Assembly: GCA_022560025.1 (NCBI GenBank) | Contig: JAFISE010000152.1 | Location: 1-64,000, forward strand | DNA length: 64,000 bases | Source of the DNA: Stagonosporopsis chrysanthemi | Lineage: Eukaryota > Ascomycota > Dothideomycetes > Pleosporales > Didymellaceae | Direction: 5' to 3' | Part shown: piece after piece, positions 32,616 through 44,400 of the stretch | How the letters are laid out: each line of letters opens with the position of its first letter | How positions within the stretch are numbered: the first letter of the stretch is position 1 | Notes under the pieces: generated by a model | The model's database searches: none | What the model was told of the DNA's origin: nothing | Seen by the model: the letters and a program-made list of their open reading frames with translations, nothing else | Made by a program: the position numbers and the translations under genes

Positions 32616-34755
32616 ATCGTAACCATCTCACTTAGCCCGGTACGACAGATACATACGCGAAAGCAATCATGGCGGTCGATTTTGGTTGCGATACCCCTTG
32701 AGATCTGTTCTCCCTAGCGTCCGCGAGGACCTTTTGCTTTGCATGTTGCTATGTTCGTTCTTGTTTGATGCACATTTGGCGTTTGCGGCTGTCGCTCTAC
32801 TTAATCTTAACGACCATTTCCTATCTCCGTCCATTGCATGTGTCCGCGCACACATCACGCCCGTTCTTAATTCTCCACGAAAAGCTTCTCGATGATCTAT
32901 TCAGCTTGCATCGCTTGCTTGGTTTTAGGCCTTTTTCTACTTGTTGCACAACATATTATGCCTATACCTTCACAATTCACCATCCTGTATAAATATAATG
33001 CTTGTATTTACTGAGCCAAATGGCGATTCATGCACATATCAGACGACACCTGCATATGCGTTGCAGGTGCGCCAACCTAATGCAGCCTCTATCCTGCGCT
33101 ACCGGAAACTGCAGTGATGATAAGACTACCTCGATGTAAGCCTTAGTTTACGTGATTTCGCAACGTGCCCACACTCAGGCTGAGATCTCCGATCGGTATG
33201 GACAGCCGAATGAGACGGAAGATTAATATCACAGGCAAAGTCCAGTTACAGTCGTCATGGCAAGGGTATGATGTTGACCGGAAGGGGAAGGTCGCAACTT
33301 CATCAGGCCAACATAAGCTTCCTGTGAACTCCACAACCCGCTGGTTCCAAGGTCCACTGTTGGTCAACCCACAACTACCGTGCCCTGGTGTTTCTACCCT
33401 CATTCGAGATGCGACAAAGGTCCTCGCACCATGACCTCCGCTTAGACGATTTTATTCACGGTTAAAGCAATGATAGGACCACTGGTCAACATCAACAATT
33501 GTGTGCACAGCTTTCGAGTGTAAATTCGTCTTTGTGTGGGCACTGGTAATTTGTGGCCCAAGCCTGTAAAGAGATATCTCATACAAAAGCGTTATCAGAA
33601 TGACTGTTGCGGTTGCAAATGCACGGTGTTTTTGCTAGAGAGGAGATGCCCATACTGCTGGGTAGCCGTTGGGCCTCCGTGCACTCCAGTAGGTAAACGG
33701 CTGCGCTGCATGCCAAACCCACATGCCTAGACATGTAGTACGCACACGCGGAGATCCCTTCTCTGATTCCGTCCGCTCTCTTCCTGCTACGCACGACATA
33801 TGATGCGGTATCAACATCAGTCTGACTAGACCCTCATGAAAGTGTACCACGGTGCACTACCATCGCGACAGTGAGGAGCCTGTAGCTGTGTTCTTTGTGG
33901 CAACAAGCGAGGGTTCCGTTCCGTGGAGCGGATGCATGTAGCCTACCAATAGGTAGCCATACGGCAAAAGCTGCACTTTCGGCTTTCCAGCTCGTCCACA
34001 TCATCGCAACTCCCAAGCCCTCCAAGCCGCGTTTTCGGACGCGACAGGTCTTTCTTGGGCAGCCTTTCTCCGCGGATAACTGTACACATACTCCATCCCT
34101 TGGCCTCAGCCACATACCTCAACATCCCGGCCGACGATCAGGAACAAGTATGGCCGTCCGCCACATTTTTTCGTGCCTGACTCGCTGCGTCGCGTGCAAT
34201 CCGCGGCCCCTCCTGCCCGAGACTTAAAATCTGCTTCTTTCCGAGAGAATACGCCATGATCAGAGCTCGGCCGAGATGTCGCTCGCTCCGCTACGTCGCA
34301 GACCTTGCACAAGTGAATCTGAATTGGCGGTGGTGACGTTCGCTCTGATCGCTGTATCTGTAATGTGGATATCACCCTAAGACGTTAAAATGTCGATCTC
34401 GCGGTATGGCGTCAGGTGTCCTAGCAGGCATACGCGCAGCATTGCTGGTTTTCTGCAACTGGCAATGAATGTGTGCATCTGGATCGCGCCAACGTACGAC
34501 GTCGGAGAACCAGCACCAATCAAATATTGGCATTGCTGGCGAGCGGGAGACAACGACTCAACCCCGCTGATGGCGACAGCTTCATGACACAGGTGGATGT
34601 ACTGATTACATTGATGGATAGTAATCAGGATTTCCTGTTTTGAGCGCTGCATATTATAGCTCAAACATTCTATCCTCTTCGAGCGACTCAATAGACTTAG
34701 GCCTCCCAATGCAGCTTTTGGATGCAATGCCCAATTTCAGTAGACCGGGGAGCCC
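32616..34755. other. Intergenic, no gene seen
   Basis: About 2.1 kb downstream of the WOPR gene, holding its 3' end and the 3' end of the convergent minus-strand gene. Short open frames only, with no motifs and no splice-linked chain. Confidence 0.55.
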
Positions 34756-36274
34756 TCACCGCTGGCATCTAGGTCTCGAGGAAGAGTTGTTTTTGACGGA
34801 AAACCTTTGCGGTTCTTTCGGCCTCTTCTCCTCAGACTTGGCTGCGAAGTCTTGCAGACAGACTTTGTCCTCTTCCGACAACACTTCTACCTTGAAGTCT
34901 TTCTTTGCTTTGCCTCTGGGTACAGTGTCGACTGCTGGTTTGGTGCCAGAGGTCGGGACTTCATGCGTCGAAGGTTGGCTTTGTTGTATCGCAATGCGCT
35001 GCGACGAACAGCCCCCGTTTGAGTTTGCTTTATTGACTGATGCAGTCTGGTTGCTGTTTTGGCTCAGATTCCGTGTAGTATCGAAGAAAAGATTGCGAGC
35101 TGCGATGGACTGCGCAAACTTCTCATCTCTGATCTCTGTGGGTGACGGTGAGTCCTCCTGTTCGTCCGCGAGCTCGACAACCTCCATCTTTATAGGCGGA
35201 TCAGGCAAGACCTCTTGATGTTGCTGCGCAGTTCCATCGAAGTTCGCGAAGGGGTCCTCGAGCGCGACAAACCTGTCCTGACACTCATCTGCATTGTCAT
35301 TTCCTCCGACATCGTCTCCACTCTCTTAAATATCATACGCAGAAGAGCTCTTTTGGATGCCAAGACTGCCGGATCTGATGGTATGACTGCTAGTGTCTGC
35401 CCGGTTCTTCCTTCGGTCGCTGCACCTTTTTTCGTCGTACCTGCTGACACTGTAACCCGCCTGAGCTGAAAGAATCCGAGTCTTTAGCGACTCCTGTATC
35501 CTCTCCAGCCTCAGGAGATCGTGCTCCAGCCCCGATGTTTCGGCTACGGCAAGGGAGCATGCTTGCTTATCGTCGGCGTTCAGGCACCGAAGAGCGCTCG
35601 CCTTGTCTTCAGTCAACCGGCTGAACACCCGCCATTCCTCAGGACCCGGTCCACTCCCATGACTCTCAGGTAACGAGTCCCTCAAGCCTCCCTCAGCAGC
35701 TCCCTTCCTCTTGTGCCCCCAGGCAGAACACCTATCACTTCCTCCCACGCAATTTCTCGCCCACGCTGTGGCAGCATCGGTCCCCACACAATCGGCATTT
35801 GAAGAACCGGTACCGTATGTACCAGTCCCCGCGTCCTCTCCTCCTTTTCCTCCTTGCTCAGCGCCTCATACTCCTGCACATTTCTCCTCTCAGCGCAAGA
35901 AATACACTTGTCGTGTTGCGCCTGTAACACGGTACTGAATCGCTCCTCCCCTCCACCACGGCACTCTTGCCACGCCGGCTTTGCAGGTGGGTTGTAGAAG
36001 CGGCCGCCATCGAGGGCGCCAGCTCTTGCGCGTGCGGAGACCCAAGTGCGCCATTGGGACTGGGAGGTCTCCCACTCTAAGGCAGAGACGTGGTATAGGA
36101 TGATGAGAGTGTGCCACTTGGCGTTTTAGTTGATTCGTGCAGCGAGTGCCCGGGTGTGATGGGATTGGAAGCGGACTGCAGCTCTTTGTTAGAGTGCTCT
36201 GCTATTTTGTGTGCTGTGGGAAGTGTGGGATCGCATCCTTACCCACGTCGCGACGAGTTTGTGGGATACGCCAT
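34756..36274 (-). CDS. Protein of unknown function, four-exon model
   Basis: I do not recognise a family. Four coding segments link in one frame: 36274-36247, 36076-35823, 35709-35441 and 35320-34756, giving about 371 residues. The N-terminus would read MAYPTNSSRQWETSQSQWRT. The part up to CISCAERRNVQEYEALSKEE is Trp-rich, with a CxxC pair. The middle (EEWRVFSRLTEDKASALRCL, then LEHDLLRLERIQESLKTRI) is helical. The C-terminal half is hydrophilic and Ser/Lys/Glu-rich, perhaps nuclear. Exon 4 is firm because QDRFVALEDPFANFDG runs into the long open frame. The second and third introns were chosen for frame consistency and could differ. It may be a lineage-specific protein. Confidence 0.5.
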
Positions 36275-36803
36275 TTGTTGAGTGTGTATGTTTGACCGCA
36301 TGCGTAGCCTATCAGTGTTGGAGTCGTTACTATACCGACAGCCTCATGGAGACCGTGGTGATGCATGTCCATCGTGAGCTATCGCGTACGTGTGATGGCA
36401 AGGAAGCTCGGTCACGAAGACGATTTTCTAATTCACGCGCATTTGGGTCCACAGGAAATTTGACTCACAATATTTGGTCGCGTGAGGGTTTCGATATCAC
36501 AATCAGCAAGGGTCTCGTTGGACGAGCCACGTCATTAGAGGAAGCAATGTCTGGTCTGCATTGAAAAGGAACTTCAATCAATATCTATGATGTCTCCGTT
36601 TATAGCAACAGTGAAGTCCTCACCCAGCGTAAATCTGAACAACTGTAAACGTAAACGCCAGCGAGTTGCTCAGAAGTAGGCGTAGAGGACTTCACTGTCC
36701 CTGTGAACGGAGAACCATATACCAAACTGCATCCTGGAGGTGCGCACACCTCTCTCTCTCCTCCGCCACCATCCTCAAGCCCTTCGTAGAGCTCCTCAGA
36801 GCT
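36275..36803. other. Intergenic, no gene seen
   Basis: About 0.5 kb containing the promoter of the unknown gene above and the 3' end of the coiled-coil gene. Confidence 0.5.
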
Positions 36804-38360
36804 CTACTCCACCACGTAGTCCTCCTCCTCGCTCTCTGGGCGCTCCTTCCCCGCCAGAAGCTCCTCGTTGAACTCGTCATCCATGTCCGGGGGAGGAGAA
36901 GACGCCCTGCCCCCATCGAGGATGGCCTTGAGATCGGCATGGAGGTGCTTGATGTCCACCCCGTCCTCCTTCAGCCACCTCTCATGCTTGTCGAGCTCAT
37001 CTTGGTGCTCCTGGCGGAGGTGCTCCAGCGCATCCTCCTGGTCCCTCAGGTCCTCCTTGACCTCCTCCTTGTACGTCTGGAGGGCGTCCAGGGCTCCATC
37101 GGCCTTCTGATGGACGCGTAGGATGCGGTCTTCACAGGTGCCGAGCCTGTCCATAGTATCGGTGACCTGGCCGGGGAGGCCCTCGCACTGCTCCATGGTC
37201 TTGTGATGACCCTTCACAGTGGCCCCGAGGAACTGCGTACGGTTCTCGAGCTCCATGGTGTTCTGGAAGACACCCTCTAGCTTCGTCTCGAAGCTATGGA
37301 GCTGGCCGGTAATCTCGGCAACTGCGCTCGTGGAGGCTCTCGAATTCTCACGTACTTCAGCAGCGAAGCCTTCCTGCTGAGACTGCAGCCTTTCGATGGT
37401 GGCGATGATCTCGGGAAGGTGCCTGAGATGCTCATAAATGGTGGCATGCTCGGCCGTGAGGGAGTCGACTTTGTGGACCATCGAGGTGATTGTCTCAGAA
37501 TGGTCAGGAAGGACAGGAGAAGAGGTAGCAGTGAGCCTTTCCACTCTGTCGGCAAGTGAATTGATAGTTGTAGCTTGTTCTGCTTGAAGAGTCGAAACTG
37601 TGGCTGTGAGGGAGTCGATCTTATTATTGAGCGAGTCAATAACCTTGTCGTGATCGACATGTGCAGGAGAGGGAATTGTATTATGAGTTTCAACAAGCTC
37701 GTCGATCTTGTTGGTGAGAGACGCGATTGTCCTTACCTGACTTGACTCAACAGCGTAGTGGGTAGCAGCAAGGGTGTCGATGTTCTTATTGAGGGTGGCA
37801 ATGATCTCGCTCTGATCGTCTTTGACTGTGGACTGTAGAGTAGCGAGCGTGTCGACGGTCTTCTTGAGCGTCTCGAGCTTCTTATCGAGGGAGTCAACGA
37901 TCTCATTATGGTCATACTTGGACTGCGAGTGTGAGGCAGTGAGGGTGTTAATGGTATCCGACAGCATTTGTGTCATCTCCGCGACTCGAGCGGCGGCGTC
38001 GGCGACTGCTGCCTGCGTGTATCGCTGCACAAGGTTCTTGGCTTGAGCAGCGAGAATTTGGTTGATTGATGTGGCGGGGTTCTGAAGGGCTTGAGTAAAG
38101 CTATCTTGAGAGTGGTCAGCAACTTTGGCAATCCTAGGGTTGATTAAATGCATACCTTCAGTCTTGAGTGTAGCAACCTTGCGGGTGATACGATGGACCG
38201 TGAACTGGTATAGGGCGTAGAAGACGATAAGAAGAGGCAACCATGACCAGAGGATATCAGCTGCTTCACGGAACACTAGCAGCAGCCAATGATGCTGTAG
38301 AGGCAGCACGGTCATCAGTAAGGCCTCCATGACGGTTTGAGCTCGAATCGGGTAGTCCAT
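36804..38360 (-). CDS. Membrane-anchored coiled-coil protein with internal repeats, unknown function
   Basis: One open frame of 518 residues with no intron needed. A single membrane span lies at about residues 38-57 (LWSWLPLLIVFYALYQFTV), leaving a short N-terminal side and a long helical body. Residues about 149-305 form about six degenerate repeats of 25-30 residues with the pattern Asp-His-x-x-x-Ile-x-Ser-Leu-x-x-Lys-Ile-Asp-Ser-Leu-x-x-Thr, for example DHDKVIDSLNNKIDSLTAT near 237. The remainder is a further charged coiled coil, ending in an acidic tail (ESEEEDYVVE). The design recalls organelle tethers or membrane-bound tether rods, but no named family is visible. A GTATGC...AAAG stretch near residue 69 could be a 33-nt intron, which is improbably short. 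Confidence 0.75.
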   Translation of the reverse strand: MDYPIRAQTVMEALLMTVLPLQHHWLLLVFREAADILWSWLPLLIVFYALYQFTVHRITRKVATLKTEGMHLINPRIAKVADHSQDSFTQALQNPATSINQILAAQAKNLVQRYTQAAVADAAARVAEMTQMLSDTINTLTASHSQSKYDHNEIVDSLDKKLETLKKTVDTLATLQSTVKDDQSEIIATLNKNIDTLAATHYAVESSQVRTIASLTNKIDELVETHNTIPSPAHVDHDKVIDSLNNKIDSLTATVSTLQAEQATTINSLADRVERLTATSSPVLPDHSETITSMVHKVDSLTAEHATIYEHLRHLPEIIATIERLQSQQEGFAAEVRENSRASTSAVAEITGQLHSFETKLEGVFQNTMELENRTQFLGATVKGHHKTMEQCEGLPGQVTDTMDRLGTCEDRILRVHQKADGALDALQTYKEEVKEDLRDQEDALEHLRQEHQDELDKHERWLKEDGVDIKHLHADLKAILDGGRASSPPPDMDDEFNEELLAGKERPESEEEDYVVE

Positions 38361-38974
38361 AATGGCAGACGATGGAAAAATTGCAAGTAAAGTTACGAAG
38401 CTGCGAAGTGACGGAGCACTTCGATGATGTGGTGGAAGAAGTTGGAGTGTAAGGTGTACGTTGGCAGCGTTGGGAGTTTGAAAAATATAACAAGACGCAA
38501 GATTGAAATTTGGTCAACTCACGGTAAATGAGAAAGCGGTCGAGATTGTGTCACTTGTTAGGCAGAAACAGCTCTATTGCGTGCGCGTGCAAACAAAACA
38601 ATGGGCGCGAGCGCGAGCTCTTGGCAACAGGGTAACGCGCGAGAGTGAAGTGAGGATCGTGCATGTGATCGCTGTGAACCATACTTTCACCTACTTGACT
38701 TTGAACGGGCTGGAATCTTTACTAGTGTTATGAAAGAGCCTTGTGCAAGGCGAGTGCGCAAGGTTTACGTACTCTCAACAGAGAACGGTAAGACCTGAGG
38801 TCAAGAGAAACACAAAGGGTAAGACCAGTTGTCTCTTTAGTGAGCGATAAAACACAGAGAGACGAAGGATAATACCAGGGTACAAAGAGAATAGGTAAGA
38901 AGAATGAAGTTACTTGAGCAGAAAGCAGTGTTTGGTTCCGGTCAGGATACTGGAGATTTGGTCTTCAACCTCCT
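38361..38974. other. Intergenic, no gene seen
   Basis: About 0.6 kb, A-rich in the second half. It holds the promoter of the coiled-coil gene and the 3' end of FAT1, which lies on the same strand. Confidence 0.5.
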
Positions 38975-40964
38975 CTACATGCTAATCTGCCCTTCCCTGA
39001 GAGCCTGCAAGTCCCCTGGTGTAAAAGGGGTGTACGAGTCTGCCCCTGGCTTCGCCCACAGCACCACATCTGCCTGACCGTTCGGCACTTTCTCGCCATA
39101 CTTGTCGATCTCGATGCCTTCCAATCGCAGCGGTACCTTGCTCTGCTTCTGATTATCTGTAGTGGAGCCGACAGAAATCAGCCGCAGGAAGATCGGTACG
39201 GCGTATCGAGGCAGCTTGCTTCTACTGTAGTCGAGAAGCGCCTTCCAGTCGAACGACTTAAGGTCTTGGCCATCTACAAGTCGCAATGCAACACAACCAG
39301 CGCGACCGTCGTGCTTGGGTACAAGTGTACCGTAGACGATAGCCTCGCCAATACCTGGGTATTTTCCAAGCACCTCAGCCACTTCTGCGGTAGATACGTT
39401 CTCTGACTTCCAGCGATATGTGTCACCTAACCTGTCGAGGAAGAACCATCTTCCATCGTCATCTCTCCTCAAAGCATCTCCAGATCTGTAGTACAAGTCT
39501 CCCTTCTTGAAAACATCCCTCTCAAACTTCTTTTTCGTGGCCGACGGGTTGTTGTAGTATCCAGCGAAAGCTTCTTCGCCTGGTACCCCAACCAAAATTT
39601 CTCCTCCCTCGTTGTACGAGTTACGCTTGACAAACCCTGTCTTTGGATCGCGCATCAAATCACCTGTGTCAGGATCAATCGACACAGGAACGTACACATT
39701 GTTCAATGCCTGCCGGATGATCGCGCCATGATGTCCTACCGTGGTGGCAGTGAAGGGACCCTTAGAGTGGACAACCAAACCCAGAACGCCTTCGGTCGAG
39801 TTGAAGAATTCAATGACTTCGGGCACGTTGAAGCGCTCCCTAAAGCGCTCCCACACGTCCGGGCGCATGCCGTTGCCGTACATACCACGCAGTCTGTGAT
39901 CACGTTCGCGTGGGTGCGGAGGCGCCATAAGTAGGTAACGTGCAGCTTCGCCGACGTATACGAACATGGAAGCGTTCGAGTCGTGTATGTCGTCCCAAAA
40001 ACCTCTTGTGCTGAATTTCTTGCCAACTGCAACACTCATTCCCCCAGTGATGGCGGCCATCGTGGCGATTCCGCCGGTACCATGAAACAGGGGCATACAG
40101 CAGTACCAGCGATCACCATTGGGACCCGCTGTCTGATCAAATGGAAGCGTGTTCGGGTTACCGCGATCGTGAAATCGGTTGATCATGAACTTTCCAGCCT
40201 TGGGGAGACCTGTCGTGCCGGAGGTGTAGAGTAAACAAGTTGGATCGAAGCCAGACACATTCTCGCGGTATTCATCACCTGGTACGTCATTCCGTCCAGA
40301 ATGAACTTTCTCTAGTAGCGACTCGTTGATAGTAAAGGGCTTGACACCGAGCTCCCCTTCTACTCTTTCCCGAACCTCTTCGAAGCGCTGCTTACACTCA
40401 GGATCAGCGTCAACCAAAACCAACTTCACCTCTGCGATTTTGATACAGTGGATGATGGCGTCTAATCTGAGGTTGTGGTTCAGCATAGCCGGCGCACACC
40501 CAATGCACCACAAGCCCAACCAAATAACAATGAAATCGGCCGAGTTTGTAAGGAATGTAGCAACCATGTCTCCAGGCTTGACACCCTGCTCGAGGAAGAA
40601 GTGTGCCCATTGCACAGCTTTGTCGTGGACTTCTTGCCATGTGTATGTCTTTTCGCGGGACCAGATGCAGAGATCGTTCGCATAACGAGGAACGTAAGGA
40701 GTGAAGGAGTACCAGAGACACTGGCGTTTCGTTTTGACTATTAATCATGGAAGTTAGTTTGAGTTTGAACTGACCGCACCTTGAAGTACAAGGTAGGCTC
40801 TCTGAGAGAACTGTAGCACACATACCTAGCTCGGCATAATATCTCTCAGCCCCCTTCTTGAACTTCAGCGCCTTCAGATCCTGGCGAATATGGTATTTCG
40901 CATTGATATACGCAGCGAGACTCGAAATTGCCGCTACCGAAGCAGCAGTCGCAGCAACCGTCAT
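38975..40964 (-). CDS. fat1: Fat1-type very-long-chain acyl-CoA synthetase / fatty acid transporter
   Basis: Activates long and very-long-chain fatty acids to CoA esters via an acyl-adenylate and couples this to import, at the plasma membrane, ER, lipid droplets or peroxisome. Exons 40964-40826 and 40737-38975 give 633 residues. An N-terminal hydrophobic stretch (AATAASVAAISSLAAYINA) is followed by the Fat1 block YTWQEVHDKAVQWAHFFLEQ. The AMP-binding signature LLYTSGTTGLPKAG lies near residue 230. The family-specific EFFNSTEG and the VLACS/FATP motif SGDALRRDDDGRWFFLDRLG, then DTYRWKSENVSTAEVAEVL, are intact. The start at 40964 was preferred over an in-frame ATG 30 bases upstream because it begins next to the membrane segment. 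The C-terminus ends ...QISM, not a classical PTS1. Confidence 0.92.
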
Positions 40965-41422
40965 CGTTCTTTTCCTTTCTTTACAAACGTCCAATTCAGA
41001 GAAACCTCAAGATCTGTATCGGGGACGATTGTTGGTGGGGGGGAGGAGAAAATAAACACAGCAGTAAGACCGCGAGACTGAGGGCGGCTTGAAGCTCCGA
41101 TGTAAGAGCTAGGGAGATGCCGAGGTCGATGTCGTGCGAGCACTAAGGGAATGCGGGGATGCAGCGGTGTCGATCATGGCGTTTCTGGGGGGGAGGCATA
41201 GCTGACCCGAGGCTGAAGAGCTTTTGAAACAGAAAGGATTGGCTGCTGTGTTTTGCACTACAGCCATTGTGCTTAAATGTTTACTCATGATTACTCGATT
41301 GGAAAGACGAAATGTTGCGAGCGTTTTTGAATGTTCTCAAGTCTTGCATTTCTTCGTGAGTGCCGTCCAGCAAGCTGCTAGATAGATTTTTGGAGCCGAC
41401 TCTCCTAAGAAAATGCAACTGC
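40965..41422. other. Intergenic, no gene seen
   Basis: Promoter of FAT1 and the 3' end of the MFS gene, which is on the same strand. No open frame of note. Confidence 0.5.
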
Positions 41423-42878
41423 CTAGGACGCAACCTTCTTGGCCTTCTTGCCAACATTCTCCGTGCCTGGTGGCACCTTCAATCCTCCGAAAACAATTGC
41501 ACACACAGCGACCATGCCAGCGGCGCCGGTTGCATACGCGGTTTCGCGGCCGGCCCACCAGTACAGTGAGCAGAAAATAAGGGGACCAAGAGCGCGACCG
41601 ACTTGACCTGCGGGATGTTAATCATTGATTCTGGTTGACTCAATGGAGGCTGCTTACCAAAACTCCTGTGGTTTCCAAGTTTGTTTCCTCTCTCGTCTGC
41701 GTTCGCTTCGAAACTGCTCAAGCTATTCAAGCCTGTGACGACTGTTGCGCTTGTCACTGCAAGTAAAGCTGCAGCGCCGTACAACGCGCCTTGTGTCTGC
41801 ACACGACCCAGGAGTAGAAATGCAATCGTGCATGCAACTACACCCATCTGCACAACCTTCAGCGGGTGCATGCGCCTGACGACCGAACCCTGAAGCAAGG
41901 ATGCAACAAGGCCAATGAACCCGAGAAGACGGCCTGTATCCTTTGCCTCGTACGAGAAGAGGTCGTACGTCATGAATGGCAGGCTGAACTCCATACCGCT
42001 GAAGAAGAGGATGAAAGTGAAATGTGTGGCGTTGAGAAGGGTGTGGGAATTGGTCCGGACTCGAGGCTTTGGAAGCTCAGACTTTGCGTGACCATTGGCT
42101 TTGCCATTCGCGGTAGGAGCAGCTGCCGCCGGAAGTGTCTCTGGGAGACAGAAGTAGAGATAGATGGACTCTGTCACGATGAGGAACAGCGAGAAACCGG
42201 CCGCCATGGCAAAGGGATTCTTGTCCATGACCTGGAGAGTGGAAAGATACGCGCCCAGCGCCGGACCGAAGGTAAATGCAATGCTGAAGCATACGCCCAC
42301 GAGTGCCATCGTTGCTCCTCGCTGAGTCTCGTCGCTGATGTCGGTCGCGATCGCCATGGCAAGTTGTACGTTGCCCTCGCTCAACCCTCCAACAATACGA
42401 CTCGCCAAGAATGTGCGGAAGTCGGTGGCTGCGACCCAGAGCGCAACGCTGAGCACGTTACCAGCCATGGACCACAGCAATGCCGTCCGCCTGCCATATT
42501 TGTCCGAGAGTGTACCGATCACAGGCGACGCAATAGCCTGACATAGCGAGAAGATGGAGCCGAGAGCTCCACCGAGCAGGACGATGTCGTAACGGGAGAC
42601 GATGGGTTTCGCAAACGAGTTCTTGTATGCGTTCAGTCCCGCGAGGATCTTCGAAAGAATCGTGTTCGGGTCCCCAGTTTCATGATTGCGGTAGAATTCG
42701 AGAAGCTTGGGGAAGAGGGGGAGAATGAATGTAAAGGATATCTAGAGCGTCTGTCAGCACGCAACAGTGGTGACACAAAAGGGCCATGACGTACCAAGTC
42801 AAGTAGTAGAGAAATAAATAGGACTTTTAATACTCTCTTCCGTAATGCCGGAGAGACTGGCAACGTATATGCTCCCAT
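41423..42878 (-). CDS. MFS transporter, MFSD10/TETRAN-like
   Basis: Twelve-span carrier resembling the tetracycline-antiporter-like branch of the major facilitator superfamily, to which MFSD10 belongs. Exons 42878-42795, 42741-41658 and 41607-41423 give 450 residues. The first span is KVLFISLLLDLISFTFILPL. The loop 2-3 A-motif is IGTLSDKYGRRTALL. The C-motif region LGGALGSIFSLCQAIASPVIG fits this branch. A hydrophilic loop (PTANGKANGHAKSELPKPR) separates the two halves. The terminal sequence is basic (KKAKKVAS). The substrate cannot be predicted; organic anion or drug export is known for animal relatives. The 5' exon is only 28 codons and was placed by its splice signals. Confidence 0.82.
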
Positions 42879-43541
42879 CTTGGGCTTCGCCTCTGTGTAG
42901 TGCGAGGAGTGTGATTGCGAACAAGAGAAGTTGACAGCGTGGAAGGCAAGCTGTCAGCTGGGTTAAAGTACTATACACTATAGAAGCGATCGGAAAGAGG
43001 GGAAGGTCAAATCCGGCCTTGAAGATCCCATAAGCTAGAAATACAAGGCTCAAGTGTGAAAGAGGGCACTCTATCAAGCAAGCGGCGAACCTGTAAACTA
43101 AATCGGCTCATGACGGAAGTGGAACGGCGCAAGTTGGTTGTAGTGAAACGAGAGTGGAGAGCCAATGATCGCCACGGCCTGTTTGCGGCTGCGAGGCACC
43201 GCAAGGTCTGTTTCAGGACGCACGTCTGCGCCAATTTGCGACAGCGGACAGTAATTAACAATCTACATTAAGGCCATTGTTTTAATTATTGCAGAGACCG
43301 TGCAAATGCCCATGGATGTGCACTCACAGGCAAGTCGTGCACGCGACGCGTTGTTCACGAAGAGAGAGCGCGGCGGGTGGAGCCGAGGCAATCCAACGAG
43401 CTCCATGCTGATCCCCGTCATCCATCGAATCATATCGCCGACCATGTCAGCTGCATGTAGCCGCAGGTCCTGAGTATCGAATGCAGTGTCCAGTGCGAGT
43501 CTTGTAGTGTCACTTGTACATCGTAGTGTCTTGCAGCAATC
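42879..43541. other. Divergent promoter region between MFS and thioesterase genes
   Basis: About 0.66 kb between two start codons on opposite strands. No gene seen. Confidence 0.5.
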
Positions 43542-44235
43542 ATGAGTTCAGATGAAGGCAAGAGAAAGGCCAGAGCGGCTGTCCAGGCCACGTTCGACAG
43601 GTATAAGCTGCTTGCCTCGAAGCGGCCTAAAGATCACATTGCGAGTGTTTCGATGTCAACCTTGCTTAATGTAGGAGCTGACATAATACAGGACTTCGAC
43701 AGCGAGGTCATGAACAACATGAAGATTACAGACGCTGGTCCCGAGGGTTCGGTGGAGTACCAGCTTTACATTGCGCCCGGCTTCTCCAACCTGAACAGTA
43801 TGACCACCTCACAATACTGGCTGAACTCAACAATCTGATACTTCACTAGATGTCATGCATGGAGGTGCAGCAGGCGTCATCTTCGACATGTCGACAACCA
43901 CGGCATTGTGTCCTGTCGCCCGCCCCGGTTTCTGGGAGTTCATGGGCGGCGTGACACGCTCCCTTAACATATCATATCTCAAAGCAGTTCCAATTGGTAC
44001 TACAGTGCGGCTGGTCAGCAGAGTGGTGAGTGTAGGGAAGCAGATGGCCATGATCAGAGGTGAGATGACGAGTCTTGATGGAAAGACTATCTTCTGTACG
44101 GTGGAGCACCACAAAGTGAACGCTCCTGTACTGCCAGATCATTTGAGCGCGAGGATACCTTGGGATGACGAGTTCGAGAACGAGCACCGGGTTGCGAACC
44201 GAAAGTCTGGGATGGAGTTGAAGAGCAAGATCTAG
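43542..44235 (+). CDS. HotDog-fold thioesterase (PaaI/ACOT13-like)
   Basis: Probably hydrolyses acyl-CoA thioesters. Exons 43542-43797 and 43850-44235 give 213 residues. The family core GGAAGVIFDMSTTTAL is preceded by NVMHGG, which matches the N/H-x-x-x-H-G-G site of PaaI/4HBT enzymes. It continues with TRSLNISYLKAVPIGTTVRL, then AMIRGEMTSLDGKTIFCTVE, which are typical HotDog strands. The conserved Asp of the helix is present (FDMST). An N-terminal helical extension (RKARAAVQATFDRY) and a C-terminal tail are usual in fungal members. The Fat1-type acyl-CoA synthetase lies 2.6 kb away, suggestive but not proof of a joint role. Confidence 0.87.
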
Positions 44236-44400
44236 TCCATCATATATACGGATAGAACGACGTGCAAATTCATGACTGGTGTAATCATGTGGGATCAGTC
44301 CTGTATAATATTGACATTTGCACTTCCAAATAGAACGCCGTCCAATGCTCTGATGTACACTAGCTATACAGTGCCTCCCGTGGTGGGTATCGTGTGGCGT

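Noticed and set aside
38418..38440. 16-base match AGCACTTCGATGATGT shared with the repeat at 27.26 kb
   Set aside because: A 16-mer match between two places in 64 kb is close to chance expectation, and the flanks do not align.
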